NCBI GenBank assembly: GCA_963677165.2 | Contig: CAXXSX010000002.1 | Location: 868,001 to 932,000 of the forward strand | Direction of reading: 5' to 3' | DNA length: 64,000 nucleotides | From: JAFGXT01 sp963677165 | GTDB taxonomy: Bacteria; Verrucomicrobiota; Lentisphaeria; Victivallales; SZUA-371 | In this document: piece after piece, positions 9,633 to 17,889 of the stretch | Position numbering within the stretch: position 1 is the stretch's first letter | How the letters are laid out: each line of letters opens with the position of its first letter | Made by a program: the position numbers and the translations under genes | Notes under the pieces: generated by a model | Database searches by the model: none | Told to the model about the DNA's origin: nothing | The model's input: the letters and a program-made list of their open reading frames with translations, nothing else

Positions 9633-12491
9633 TTATTCGCCCTGATATTTTTTTTCGAACTGAGCAAAAATTGCTTTGGCATAACCCGCCTGTCCGGCAT
9701 CATTCGGGTGCCAGCGAACGCCCCAGCAATGACCGGACCCACTACACTTTGGATCCGTTCCATATTGTTCTACGGAAGCAAACGGAATATTGCGTTTCTC
9801 GCAGCATTCACGCATAATTTTATCAATCAAAGCCACACGTCCTTCATACCTTCCCGATTTAATTGCCGGACTCCAGATGCCAGTACAGATAATCATTGGT
9901 TTTGACGACAATTTCAGAATTCCATCTAACAGTTTACTGTAATCGGAACGGATTTTCTCTTCTGACTCATTGCCTTTTACGTGTTCTCCTAATTGGACAA
10001 TTACCAATGAAGGTTGAAAAGATTTCGCATTGTGAAGTCCTGCTAATCCACGGCTGGAATATCCGCCAGGTCCAAAAAACAGGCGGACTTTTTTCTCAGG
10101 CATCATCTTTTGAATTTTTTTTGCCAGCAAATGGGCGTAGTCGCAGCTTTCCGAACTCGCAGCCATTCCGGCAACATGATTCCAGCCCAATTTAGTAATC
10201 GTATTTTTATCGAATCCATGACGCGTAATGCTGTCCCCAATAAAATATATCCTGTAATCATTTTTATTGGGTTTAAAACCTTTCAAAAAAGTCACTGTTT
10301 CCAACTGTGAAAGAGCATCACTTCCCACTTCCAATGTCTCTTGTTCCGGTCCAATACTCACACCAAATATTTCCACATCAGATAAAAACTTCTGTCCGCC
10401 TTTTTTCTTCAACCTGCCAACTTGCTTTGCAGAAAGAAAACCAATTCGCTTAAGTTCAGTTAATAGTTCATTCAACTCTGCCTTGTAATCCGCTTTGGAA
10501 TCCTTCGTTACTTTTGTACGCAAATCAACATATTTACCAATCAGCTTAAATATCACAACAGTTTTTGTCATCATTCCTGTTGATTGTTCATACAGCGGTG
10601 CATATGCTAGTTGTTTTTGTTTCTCTTTTCCATAAAGCTTATTTATCAACGTATGATCAAACCGGTTGTAGATAGATTTCAGAATTTCTTCCGGAGTTTT
10701 CCCTCCGGCAAGCTGTTTCGTATAATATTTCCCGATAACCGTCATCTGCTTCTGCAAAGAAAAAGTTAATGCAAGACCAATGCTTTTAAGATTCTTCGTA
10801 GCAATATCACAAATTTTTGGAAGCTCCCTTGGAATCTTATTACCGGACCACATCAGTTCAGCTCCAGAAGGCAGACATGACGGCAATAAAGCACCATCAC
10901 CCCAAAATGAATACATCATACCGATTGCTTTTCCTTTCGGTGCAAGATAAGGCTTCAACGCGTCATACCAGTCAAGATTATTCAGCAGGAAATATCCCGA
11001 AGATGTACCAATCACCCGAAAACCTTTATCGACCTCAAATTTTACTTCTTTTTTCATAATCTCAAGATGTTTCTTACCGGAACGATAAATCCAGGGACAC
11101 ATAACGATATCACGCGGCAGTTTTTCAATCAACGGAAGAATTTTTCCCATATGCTTTTGGCTACAGGTTCTGATCGGGTCATACCACATCATGATAACGG
11201 TATCCGGGTTATGCTTTTTGATACGATTATACCAGTGCATGATATCGTCAAATACCAATTGGGCTTTTGTTTTTCCTGTTTTAATGCAACGTGAATCAGA
11301 ACCGCACTGCCAAACTTCATCGTGCCCGATATGAACAACTTTTGGTTTCAACTCGGTCATGACATAGTCGATAGCTTTGTCTACAATCTTATATGTACGC
11401 GGTTCGGAAGGACAATACGCCTTATGTACATCCGGCTTGGCCGCGTTATAACTCACAAGCACTTCTTCTCCAATATGGATAAATCCTTTCTGCAACCGCT
11501 GAATTTTCCATGGTGCATTGGTCTTTTTAAATGGTCGATAGGTTTCCCCCGGAACAATTTTATAGTCAGCATTCTCAAGGTAAACTTCACCTTTTGATGA
11601 TTTCACTACAATCGGAGCAGACTCGGTCACAACTACATTTCTGTGAGAAAGTTCAACTGGAGAATGATTAAGGGTTATTTTTTCATCCTTATAAAATTCT
11701 GCTTCCGTACACATCGGATCACGGTCAACAACAGCATATCCCCAGCCAAGTCCCTGTACCAACGGAACCGGAGTGATATGATATTTGCGGCATTCGTCAA
11801 AAAACACTTTTGCAAGCTTGCGATTTTGAGGGGTATGAACATGCCAGTAATTTTTTCTTCCGTTCCAGTAAGATTCCAGAATTACGGTATTCATTTTCAA
11901 ACGTACAGCACGACGAATTGCTTCTGAAACGTCGTTGGGATAGACTACCCCGATATAGGATACCCGCCATTCCATTTCCGGATAATCCTCAATCAGGACG
12001 GGGGTAACTTTACCGTCCGGGTCAATCAGCTGTCGTAAAGTCTCAGCTCCATACAAAACTCCTCTGGCATCGAAACCTTCAATTACAATCTGTCGCCGAC
12101 TCACTTGAAGCCGATAGCTCTCCGGCTTTTCGACTTTTGCCTTTGTGGAGATCGATACAGCCGCCGTAGCCCCCTTTCTTACCAGATATATTCCGGCATC
12201 TTTAGTTTTTTTTATGCCGATAACAATTTTAACTTTTTTACCAAAACGTTGCTGTAAATCATTTGTCAATTCTTTTGCCGCAATCACATCCTCCTTGTTT
12301 TCAAGATAAATAACTGGTTCCGAAGGAATTACAAACTCAGCCATCTTTGTCGATGGCTTGAAAACCTTTTGTGGCTCCGGAACAATACCAGTCAATTGCT
12401 TTTGTAAATTCCAGCCAGCAACAGCTTCGCTGGTCCCAAAGGATAAGACTACAGTAACGAAAAAAGACAATAAGGGTCCAAAGAGTTTCAT
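9633..12491 (-). CDS. Exported GH20-like glycosidase fused to an SGNH hydrolase domain
   Basis: The 952-residue protein has a signal peptide (about 1-25). An alpha/beta N-domain of the kind that precedes hexosaminidase barrels follows (about 30-165, ending FDARGVLYGAETLRQL). Next comes a barrel with VVHIGHDEVW, where D391-E392 match the catalytic Asp-Glu pair of GH20. After a helical linker, residues 740-952 form an SGNH hydrolase: GDSIT, a GPGG glycine loop, QLGEH in place of the usual GxND block, and RWHPNDAG with the catalytic histidine. GH20 enzymes release terminal beta-N-acetylhexosamine, and an SGNH partner could remove O-acetyl groups; the exact substrate is inferred. A TTGGAGC ribosome site sits 8 bases before the ATG. 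It is the last gene of carbohydrate locus A. Confidence 0.88.
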   Translation of the reverse strand: MKLFGPLLSFFVTVVLSFGTSEAVAGWNLQKQLTGIVPEPQKVFKPSTKMAEFVIPSEPVIYLENKEDVIAAKELTNDLQQRFGKKVKIVIGIKKTKDAGIYLVRKGATAAVSISTKAKVEKPESYRLQVSRRQIVIEGFDARGVLYGAETLRQLIDPDGKVTPVLIEDYPEMEWRVSYIGVVYPNDVSEAIRRAVRLKMNTVILESYWNGRKNYWHVHTPQNRKLAKVFFDECRKYHITPVPLVQGLGWGYAVVDRDPMCTEAEFYKDEKITLNHSPVELSHRNVVVTESAPIVVKSSKGEVYLENADYKIVPGETYRPFKKTNAPWKIQRLQKGFIHIGEEVLVSYNAAKPDVHKAYCPSEPRTYKIVDKAIDYVMTELKPKVVHIGHDEVWQCGSDSRCIKTGKTKAQLVFDDIMHWYNRIKKHNPDTVIMMWYDPIRTCSQKHMGKILPLIEKLPRDIVMCPWIYRSGKKHLEIMKKEVKFEVDKGFRVIGTSSGYFLLNNLDWYDALKPYLAPKGKAIGMMYSFWGDGALLPSCLPSGAELMWSGNKIPRELPKICDIATKNLKSIGLALTFSLQKQMTVIGKYYTKQLAGGKTPEEILKSIYNRFDHTLINKLYGKEKQKQLAYAPLYEQSTGMMTKTVVIFKLIGKYVDLRTKVTKDSKADYKAELNELLTELKRIGFLSAKQVGRLKKKGGQKFLSDVEIFGVSIGPEQETLEVGSDALSQLETVTFLKGFKPNKNDYRIYFIGDSITRHGFDKNTITKLGWNHVAGMAASSESCDYAHLLAKKIQKMMPEKKVRLFFGPGGYSSRGLAGLHNAKSFQPSLVIVQLGEHVKGNESEEKIRSDYSKLLDGILKLSSKPMIICTGIWSPAIKSGRYEGRVALIDKIMRECCEKRNIPFASVEQYGTDPKCSGSGHCWGVRWHPNDAGQAGYAKAIFAQFEKKYQGE

Positions 12492-12518
12492 GTATAAGCT
12501 CCAATCAAGTTTTGTATG

Positions 12519-12538
12519 ATTACCATTTTTATGGTAAT
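12519..12538 (-). other. Intercistronic hairpin between pseudopilin and GH20-like gene
   Basis: ATTACCAT and ATGGTAAT form a perfect 8-base stem around TTTT, midway between the pseudopilin stop and the GH20-like start. There is no terminal U-run, so it is more likely an mRNA processing or stability element, or an operator, than a terminator. Confidence 0.55.
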
Positions 12539-12564
12539 TGCAGTAAAATATGTTTCAGAGAAAA

Positions 12565-13260
12565 TTAGTTTTCAGGATTCAAATATTCCGTCGAACTTTT
12601 CAAATCGGAACTATTTCGTTCATTGCTTGTGTGTCCATCAAGCCAGAGGCAGTTGGCTGTTTTATCGTGCCACATAACACTGACAGTCATACAATAGTAA
12701 ACCGCACTGGTATTATACTGAAAATAACCGTCGTAACTATTTGTCAATACAACGCTGTAGCAACGATTCGTATAATTTGTTTCCGCAACACCAAGATATT
12801 CAGATGGCCTTCTTATTCTAGACAGTGGAATCGCATCACGAGTCCCGAGTCCGGTATTCAACAAACCTCCGACACGATAATTCTGGGCATAAGTCAAACC
12901 GGCTTTATAGCTGTTCTGATCCTGATTTACACTTGGACAATGATAAATCGGATTTGCCAGAGATTCTACCGCGTTGCTTATTTGTGTTCCCGCAAAATAC
13001 GGCAGCATGAAATAATCCCAGACTCGACCTGAACTTTCACTACCCTCCATGGTCAGCGGAATTCTGCCGTTGAAATCATTTGAATAACTACACTGAGCGG
13101 TTCCAATCTGTTTCATATTTGCCAGACACTTAGTCTTCTTCGCTACATTCCTGGCTCGACTCAATGCTGGCAGTAACATGCTCGCGAGAATAGCAATAAT
13201 CGCTATTACAACGAGGAGCTCAATGAGTGTAAAGTTATTTTTCTTGCTAATCCTTTCCAT
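12565..13260 (-). CDS. Type II pseudopilin-like protein with H-X9-DG motif (locus A)
   Basis: The start is the ATG at 13260, which has AAGGA upstream; the longer frame would overlap the regulator. The 231-residue product begins MERISKKNN and continues with FTLIELLVVIAIIAILA, the class III prepilin cleavage and methylation site with its hydrophobic helix. The C-terminal domain contains H-x9-DG in WHDKTANCLWLDGH, the prepilin-associated motif that is multiplied in Lentisphaerota and Planctomycetota. Such proteins are expected to be processed by a prepilin peptidase and handled by a type II-like secretion machine. It lies between a regulator and an exported glycosidase, as in locus B, so a role in exporting or displaying the enzyme is plausible but unproven. 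Confidence 0.92.
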   Translation of the reverse strand: MERISKKNNFTLIELLVVIAIIAILASMLLPALSRARNVAKKTKCLANMKQIGTAQCSYSNDFNGRIPLTMEGSESSGRVWDYFMLPYFAGTQISNAVESLANPIYHCPSVNQDQNSYKAGLTYAQNYRVGGLLNTGLGTRDAIPLSRIRRPSEYLGVAETNYTNRCYSVVLTNSYDGYFQYNTSAVYYCMTVSVMWHDKTANCLWLDGHTSNERNSSDLKSSTEYLNPEN

Positions 13261-13276
13261 TATTAGAATCCTTATA

Positions 13277-14395
13277 TTATGAGTTAAAAACTTTTTCTTT
13301 ATTAGTAACCTCTGAATCAGAGGTGTTTTGTTGTGATAATTCCCGATCAATTCTTTCCGGGGGAATATTTTTTATTTGTGGATTTAGAATGACATTAACA
13401 GGTTGAGAGATTGTACCGCTAATCAAATCCATAAGCTTTTCTGCCGCAATTCCCCCCTGATTCTCACCTTCGGTATCAACAAAAGCACAGTTTAAATACG
13501 CGTTGCCGCAACCAGATGTATTACTTACGATTTCGCATTTATCCATATAATTATCTCCGAAGTTTTCCTGCAACACGGAAATTACATCCCATACACAAGT
13601 ACCAAAGGCAAAACACGCGGAAAAATTAACACCGAAACGAATCATATTTTGAATATCGGAACTGATTTCTCCTGGGTTATCAAGAATCAGCTTATTATTA
13701 TATTGCAGCTTGTTGTCAGAAAACGCTTTTTTAAATCCCTGCAAGGATAAATCTTCGGACCAGAGACCATCTGATTTGATATAAATTATATCGCGATGAC
13801 CGCGTTTAATTAGACAGTCGGCAACCATATAACCAATCTGGTAATAATCCTTGACAACGTTGTTAAGGTCCGGTTCCTCGGGGTTATAACCCACACACAT
13901 AACCGGCAAATTCGATTTCTGCAGTTGATGAATCAGATTGATCCTTTCCTGAAACGGGTGAATCCACACAAGTCCATCAAGATTCAACGCCAGAACCTCT
14001 CTTGCAGCCCGCTCATCATCATGAACCAACTGGATCATTCTCACACTACCGAAATCATCGGTGATAACCTTCCCGACAGCGCTGATGATCTTCCAGAAAT
14101 AATCCGTATAGAGAACATTTTTTCCACTGCCGATGACAATTCCTATCGATAAATTACTGCCAGGAGTTTTAAACGCCGGAAACATCGCGGGATTGGTGAA
14201 GGTGCCAACTCCTTTGCGAATAACCAGGTAGCCTTCGGACACCAGCTCTTCCAAGGCTTTTCTCACAGTTGTACGGCTTACGTCGTATATCTCACATAGA
14301 TCCCGTTCTGATAACAGTTTGGCCTCTACTGACGGATTTTTCCGTCCAAGATCATAGGCGTATTGTCTTATTAAAAATGTTGATCCGGTTGCCAT
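13277..14395 (-). CDS. GntR-type HTH regulator with LacI-like sensor domain (locus A)
   Basis: Residues 1-70 form a GntR winged helix (LLSERDLCEIYDVSRTTVRK, then a wing around LVIRKGVGTF). From about residue 80 the protein has a periplasmic-binding-protein-like domain of the LacI/GalR kind (IGIVIGSG, GLVWIHP, VADCLIKRGHRDIIYI). This hybrid resembles AraR-type repressors that are released by a sugar ligand. The gene is the first of a minus-strand set with the pseudopilin and the GH20-like enzyme. It is therefore the probable local regulator of both. A nearby duplicated TAGTGGT element may be its target. Confidence 0.9.
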   Translation of the reverse strand: MATGSTFLIRQYAYDLGRKNPSVEAKLLSERDLCEIYDVSRTTVRKALEELVSEGYLVIRKGVGTFTNPAMFPAFKTPGSNLSIGIVIGSGKNVLYTDYFWKIISAVGKVITDDFGSVRMIQLVHDDERAAREVLALNLDGLVWIHPFQERINLIHQLQKSNLPVMCVGYNPEEPDLNNVVKDYYQIGYMVADCLIKRGHRDIIYIKSDGLWSEDLSLQGFKKAFSDNKLQYNNKLILDNPGEISSDIQNMIRFGVNFSACFAFGTCVWDVISVLQENFGDNYMDKCEIVSNTSGCGNAYLNCAFVDTEGENQGGIAAEKLMDLISGTISQPVNVILNPQIKNIPPERIDRELSQQNTSDSEVTNKEKVFNS

Positions 14396-14418
14396 TGCGT
14401 CTTCATTCCTGTTAAAAT

Positions 14419-14435
14419 ACCACTATAGACCACTA
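14419..14435 (-). promoter_or_regulatory. Possible operator with repeated TAGTGGT half-sites
   Basis: On the minus strand, TAGTGGTCTATAGTGGT lies about 25 bases before the regulator start. The TGGTCTA half-site resembles the halves of known GntR/HutC-type sites that control N-acetylglucosamine genes, but here the halves are direct rather than inverted. This is a weak candidate. Confidence 0.3.
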
Positions 14436-14532
14436 CAACCACAGCATACCAGACAAAACCGCCAATGTCAACAGGCAATTGCCAAAAAGACACGAATTTT
14501 GTTCTGGTTTGAGCTTAAATTTCTCAAAATAA

Positions 14533-15390
14533 TTATTGCGGAAGAATATGAAATGAATTCAGCGAATATTCTGATACCCATTGCGGCAAACGCTCTGAAG
14601 GACCGGTAATTTGAACCAGGCCGCGATCAGCCAAATGGTTAATTTTTTCCCACAACGTAGTATCTCCCCAGAATTGTGGTGAAGAATCATGAGAAGCAGT
14701 ATACTTGAAAATCTCAACCGGAGACTTTAGACCGGATTTCACCGCGTCCAATGCCAGACGTCCTAATTTTCCAAGCCCGGTTTTCGGATCGGGTAATTCT
14801 TCCAGCCAGCGCCTTACGGCTGCCTGGAGACCGGGAATTTCCAGATGTTCAACAGCGGATAACTTTTGTATTTTCTCGATATTCTGGCAGGCAAAAGCTT
14901 CATCAACAATCTTCGCCAACTTATATTGTGCATCAGTAACTTTTGATCGTTGTTTATAGATCACTTTAAATTGCTCAGACGAAAGCTGACCAAGCCCGTT
15001 AAAAGGAAAAATCCCAGGAAAAGAACCAATTAAAATAAGTTCAACACCAATGACCTTCCGGCTATCCAGGCAGTTGAGAATATGCGCCAGCATGGACAAA
15101 TCATACAAACAGTCGTCAAACCAGAGCAAAACGAAATCATAATCAGGAGCAGTTTTCAGTTTATCATATTGCTTTTGTATGCCCGACTTTATAGTCGCGG
15201 CACTCAATGCGCCGCCCAAAGAAGTCGAGAGCATTTCGGAGCGGGCAATAAGCGTTTGTTCATCAGGCCACCCCGAACAGCGTTTTCCAATATAAAGCAT
15301 GTCCCGCCATGCCAACACGTCCCCATTAAACCCGGCTTGCTTAATCAGCTCTGCCGCAAAGTCTCCGCTTGTTATATGCAATGTCGACAT
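14533..15390 (-). CDS. DUF1835-family protein
   Basis: The 285-residue protein opens with LHITSGDFAAELIKQAGFNG and VLAWRDMLYIGKR, which match the conserved N-terminal block of DUF1835 proteins (an HI-x-GD-x-A... pattern followed by a W-RD motif). The C-terminal third has a winged-helix-like region with LWEKINHLADRGLVQITG. No catalytic function is established for the family. It has a TAGGAG ribosome site 9 bases before the ATG. It lies downstream of, but 76 bases from, the YeiH-like gene on the same strand, so co-transcription is possible. Confidence 0.75.
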   Translation of the reverse strand: MSTLHITSGDFAAELIKQAGFNGDVLAWRDMLYIGKRCSGWPDEQTLIARSEMLSTSLGGALSAATIKSGIQKQYDKLKTAPDYDFVLLWFDDCLYDLSMLAHILNCLDSRKVIGVELILIGSFPGIFPFNGLGQLSSEQFKVIYKQRSKVTDAQYKLAKIVDEAFACQNIEKIQKLSAVEHLEIPGLQAAVRRWLEELPDPKTGLGKLGRLALDAVKSGLKSPVEIFKYTASHDSSPQFWGDTTLWEKINHLADRGLVQITGPSERLPQWVSEYSLNSFHILPQ

Positions 15391-15466
15391 CGTCTTTTTC
15401 TCCTAATTCGCCCTTTCATTAAATATAGAAGAAAACACTGCATATAACAAACAGATTTGAAAAAAA

Positions 15467-16456
15467 TTAATCAGCAACCAGCCCGCAGCTGATAGCCGTT
15501 CCCCAGGCCGTAGCCAGGATTAACCAGAGAATAATTCCCTGAAGAACAGGTCTGAAACCGAGTTCCCGCAATTTAGTCCGGTCAAGATTGGAGCCGATCA
15601 GGAACAGAGTAAGGATCATTACATACTGTGAAAATCCTTTCAACATGGTTCCGGCAGGTGCCACTGCCGGAATGAAAGTTACCAACATAGCAGCAATCAG
15701 GAATCCGGGAATAAACCATGGAATCCGGAACTTCAGCCTGCGTTTTCCATCGGCATCCGGAGCCGCTACCAACCATGATAATACCAGAGTCACCGGGACA
15801 ATCCACAGCGCTCTTGCCAGCTTTACAGTAGTACCGGTTTCCAGCGCGGTCGGACCATACTGCAGGGTTGCTCCGACAACTGAACTTGTATCGTGAATTC
15901 CCAGAGCGGACCAGTACCCAAATTGAACCTGACTCATACCGAGAGCATGACCGATTACCGGAAAGATCAGCAGCGCAATCGCGTTCAACGTAAAGACGGT
16001 GGCAGAGGCAATCGCGATATCGTGTGCTTTCGCTTTAATCACCGGAGCGGCGGCAGCTATGGCGCTTCCGCCGCAAATTGAAGTACCCACACTTACCAGA
16101 TACATGGTATCCCGGGCAACACCAAGACGTTTTCCTATTAAAATTCCCAGTCCGATCCCGGCTGATATCCCGATAAACGTATAAACCAGCCCATCCGCGC
16201 CAGCCCGCAGGACCGCAAACAGATTCATGCCGAATCCCATTCCGACAATTGCCGCTCCCAACATTGGAGACACCACTTTTGAAGTAATTTTCGAAAATGG
16301 ATTCCCGATAAAAATGGCAAATACCGCTCCCACGATTACCGCCGCTCCCGGCGCATGACTTTTCAGTTCCGGAAAGACCATTGGTACAATTAAAAACGCG
16401 CCCGCCAATAGCACGAACACCACCTGTCGAATTACTAATTTATTTTTATCACTCAT
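15467..16456 (-). CDS. yeiH: YeiH/UPF0324-family inner-membrane transporter (putative sulfate exporter family)
   Basis: The 329-residue protein has about ten hydrophobic segments and the family hallmark VGTSICGGSAIAA near the middle, followed by GIHDTSSVVGA. UPF0324 (YeiH) proteins are integral membrane proteins annotated as putative sulfate exporters; their real substrate is poorly defined. A TGAGGTAG ribosome site precedes the ATG. It is divergent from a LysR regulator across 134 bases, the same arrangement as yeiH with yeiE in enterobacteria, which supports control by that regulator. Confidence 0.9.
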   Translation of the reverse strand: MSDKNKLVIRQVVFVLLAGAFLIVPMVFPELKSHAPGAAVIVGAVFAIFIGNPFSKITSKVVSPMLGAAIVGMGFGMNLFAVLRAGADGLVYTFIGISAGIGLGILIGKRLGVARDTMYLVSVGTSICGGSAIAAAAPVIKAKAHDIAIASATVFTLNAIALLIFPVIGHALGMSQVQFGYWSALGIHDTSSVVGATLQYGPTALETGTTVKLARALWIVPVTLVLSWLVAAPDADGKRRLKFRIPWFIPGFLIAAMLVTFIPAVAPAGTMLKGFSQYVMILTLFLIGSNLDRTKLRELGFRPVLQGIILWLILATAWGTAISCGLVAD

Positions 16457-16477
16457 CTTAACTACCTCATTTAATTA

Positions 16478-16510
16478 TTGCATCTTTTAAATATAAGAGC
16501 ACAAATGCAA
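16478..16510. promoter_or_regulatory. Candidate LysR-type operator between yeiH and its divergent regulator
   Basis: TTGCAT (16478-16483) and ATGCAA (16505-16510) form an inverted repeat around an AT-rich core within the 134-base divergent region. LysR regulators usually bind such imperfect dyads in the shared promoter region. The match is short. Confidence 0.4.
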
Positions 16511-16590
16511 AAATAATAATTATTAAAAAGCATTGATTAATAACTTAAAATTATATATAGTAATTAAAAACAACGACAGGACTTTCTAAT

Positions 16591-17481
16591 ATGATCGAAC
16601 GCAAAATATTAATTTTCAGGATGGCGGCGGAACTGGGGAACTTCACAGAAGCCGCTGCCGCGTTAAATATGACTCAACCCAACGTTACCAGGCAGATATC
16701 GCTGTTGGAACAACAATTGGGAACCGCTCTGTTCGAACGCGATGGACGTAAAGTAATTCTTACTCCGGCAGGAAAAACATTGTTGGAGGAAACCGGCCGC
16801 CTGGTGAGTGCTTCTGACCTGATCGCGGGAAAGGTACGGTCCGTCGCGCATGGAATGAAGCAATTCAGGGTAGGTGCCACTCTTACCGCCGGTGGCTATG
16901 TACTGCCTGGAATCCTTGCAGCATTCATGCGTTCCCATCCGGACCATCGCCTGGACCTGGATGTCGCAAACACCGTGGAAATTGCCGATATGCTTCAGAA
17001 GCACCTGCTGGACATGGCACTGATCGAAGGTCCTTTTGACGGCAACTGTTTTTTCTCATCACTTCTGCTCAAGGATGAATTAAAAGTCGTCGGTCATCCG
17101 GAACTGCTGGAGCAGCCATTCAGCATAGCAGACTACCTGAAAAACGGCGGACGTTTCATACTGCGAGAAGCCGGATCCGGAACCCGTCATTATTTTTATG
17201 AATACCTGCGTAACAACAACCTTCCGCAGCCCCTGGAAAAGAATATCGTAGAAGCCAATAATTTTGAAACAATCAAAGGCATGGTTCGCGAGAAATTCGG
17301 GATAACAGTTATTTCGGAACTGGCGGTTTGTGATGAATTAACGGCAGGATATCTTTCCGCATGTACCGCAATCGAAGGACCGGTCAAACGGGAAATGAAT
17401 TTCATCTACATGCCATCCGGCAAACTGAAATTTATCGAACAATTCATTGCATTCGCTAAATCGCATATAAAGAAATCGTGA
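16591..17481 (+). CDS. LysR-family transcriptional regulator (CysL/YeiE-like)
   Basis: The 296-residue protein has the LysR helix-turn-helix at residues 17-37 (NFTEAAAALNMTQPNVTRQI, then LEQQLGTALFERDGRKV). An effector domain follows from about residue 90 (FRVGATLTAGGYVLPGILA). The ILREAGSGTR segment is typical of the CysL/YeiE/CbbR branch that binds small oxyanion or carboxylate ligands. It is transcribed divergently from the YeiH-like transporter and probably activates it. A CAGGA site lies upstream of the start. Confidence 0.9.
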   Translation: MIERKILIFRMAAELGNFTEAAAALNMTQPNVTRQISLLEQQLGTALFERDGRKVILTPAGKTLLEETGRLVSASDLIAGKVRSVAHGMKQFRVGATLTAGGYVLPGILAAFMRSHPDHRLDLDVANTVEIADMLQKHLLDMALIEGPFDGNCFFSSLLLKDELKVVGHPELLEQPFSIADYLKNGGRFILREAGSGTRHYFYEYLRNNNLPQPLEKNIVEANNFETIKGMVREKFGITVISELAVCDELTAGYLSACTAIEGPVKREMNFIYMPSGKLKFIEQFIAFAKSHIKKS

Positions 17482-17511
17482 TAAATAATTCAAAAACGAA
17501 TCATTGTCTTA

Positions 17512-17544
17512 TTGACAAATAGAGGATAACATATTATCTTTTAA
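17512..17544 (+). promoter_or_regulatory. hipBA promoter with overlapping candidate HipB operator
   Basis: TTGACA (17512-17517) is followed after 17 bases by TATCTT (17535-17540). The -10 region overlaps the inverted repeat GATAA-N4-TTATC (17525-17538), and a similar GATAATAT string lies just before the hipB start. HipB-type antitoxins repress their own operon by binding such dyads. No ribosome site is visible ahead of the hipB ATG. Confidence 0.45.
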
Positions 17545-17574
17545 TTATAAAAAAATCAATTAACAGATAATATA

Positions 17575-17889
17575 ATGGCTATAAATTCAAAAAATATTTC
17601 TCTAAAAACTCCACTGGAAGTAATGCATGATCTGGGTTTTAAATGTAAAGCCCTGCGGTTGGAAGCGAATCTGACCCAAAGTGGTCTGGCCTCACGGTCC
17701 GGAGTAAGCCTTGGTTCCATAAAACGATTTGAAAATTCGGGCGAAATATCCCTGAAATCCTTATTAAATATAGCTTTAGTCTTACGTAGACTTGGCGACT
17801 TTGATAACATTTTTAGTGTTCCTGATGTACCATCGACTTTATTTGTCGAAAAAACGGAAAAACAGCGAAAACGAGGACGGCGAAAATGA
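17575..17889 (+). CDS. hipB: HipB-like XRE-family antitoxin
   Basis: This 104-residue protein has a helix-turn-helix of the Cro/C1 class (about residues 22-75): KALRLEANLTQSGLASRSGV, then SLGSIKRFENSGEISLKSLL. The C-terminal tail is basic (KQRKRGRRK). Its stop overlaps the start of the HipA-like gene by four bases (ATGA), which indicates translational coupling. HipB proteins bind HipA and repress the operon. The HTH is less canonical than in E. coli HipB, but the pairing makes the assignment good. Confidence 0.88.
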   Translation: MAINSKNISLKTPLEVMHDLGFKCKALRLEANLTQSGLASRSGVSLGSIKRFENSGEISLKSLLNIALVLRRLGDFDNIFSVPDVPSTLFVEKTEKQRKRGRRK

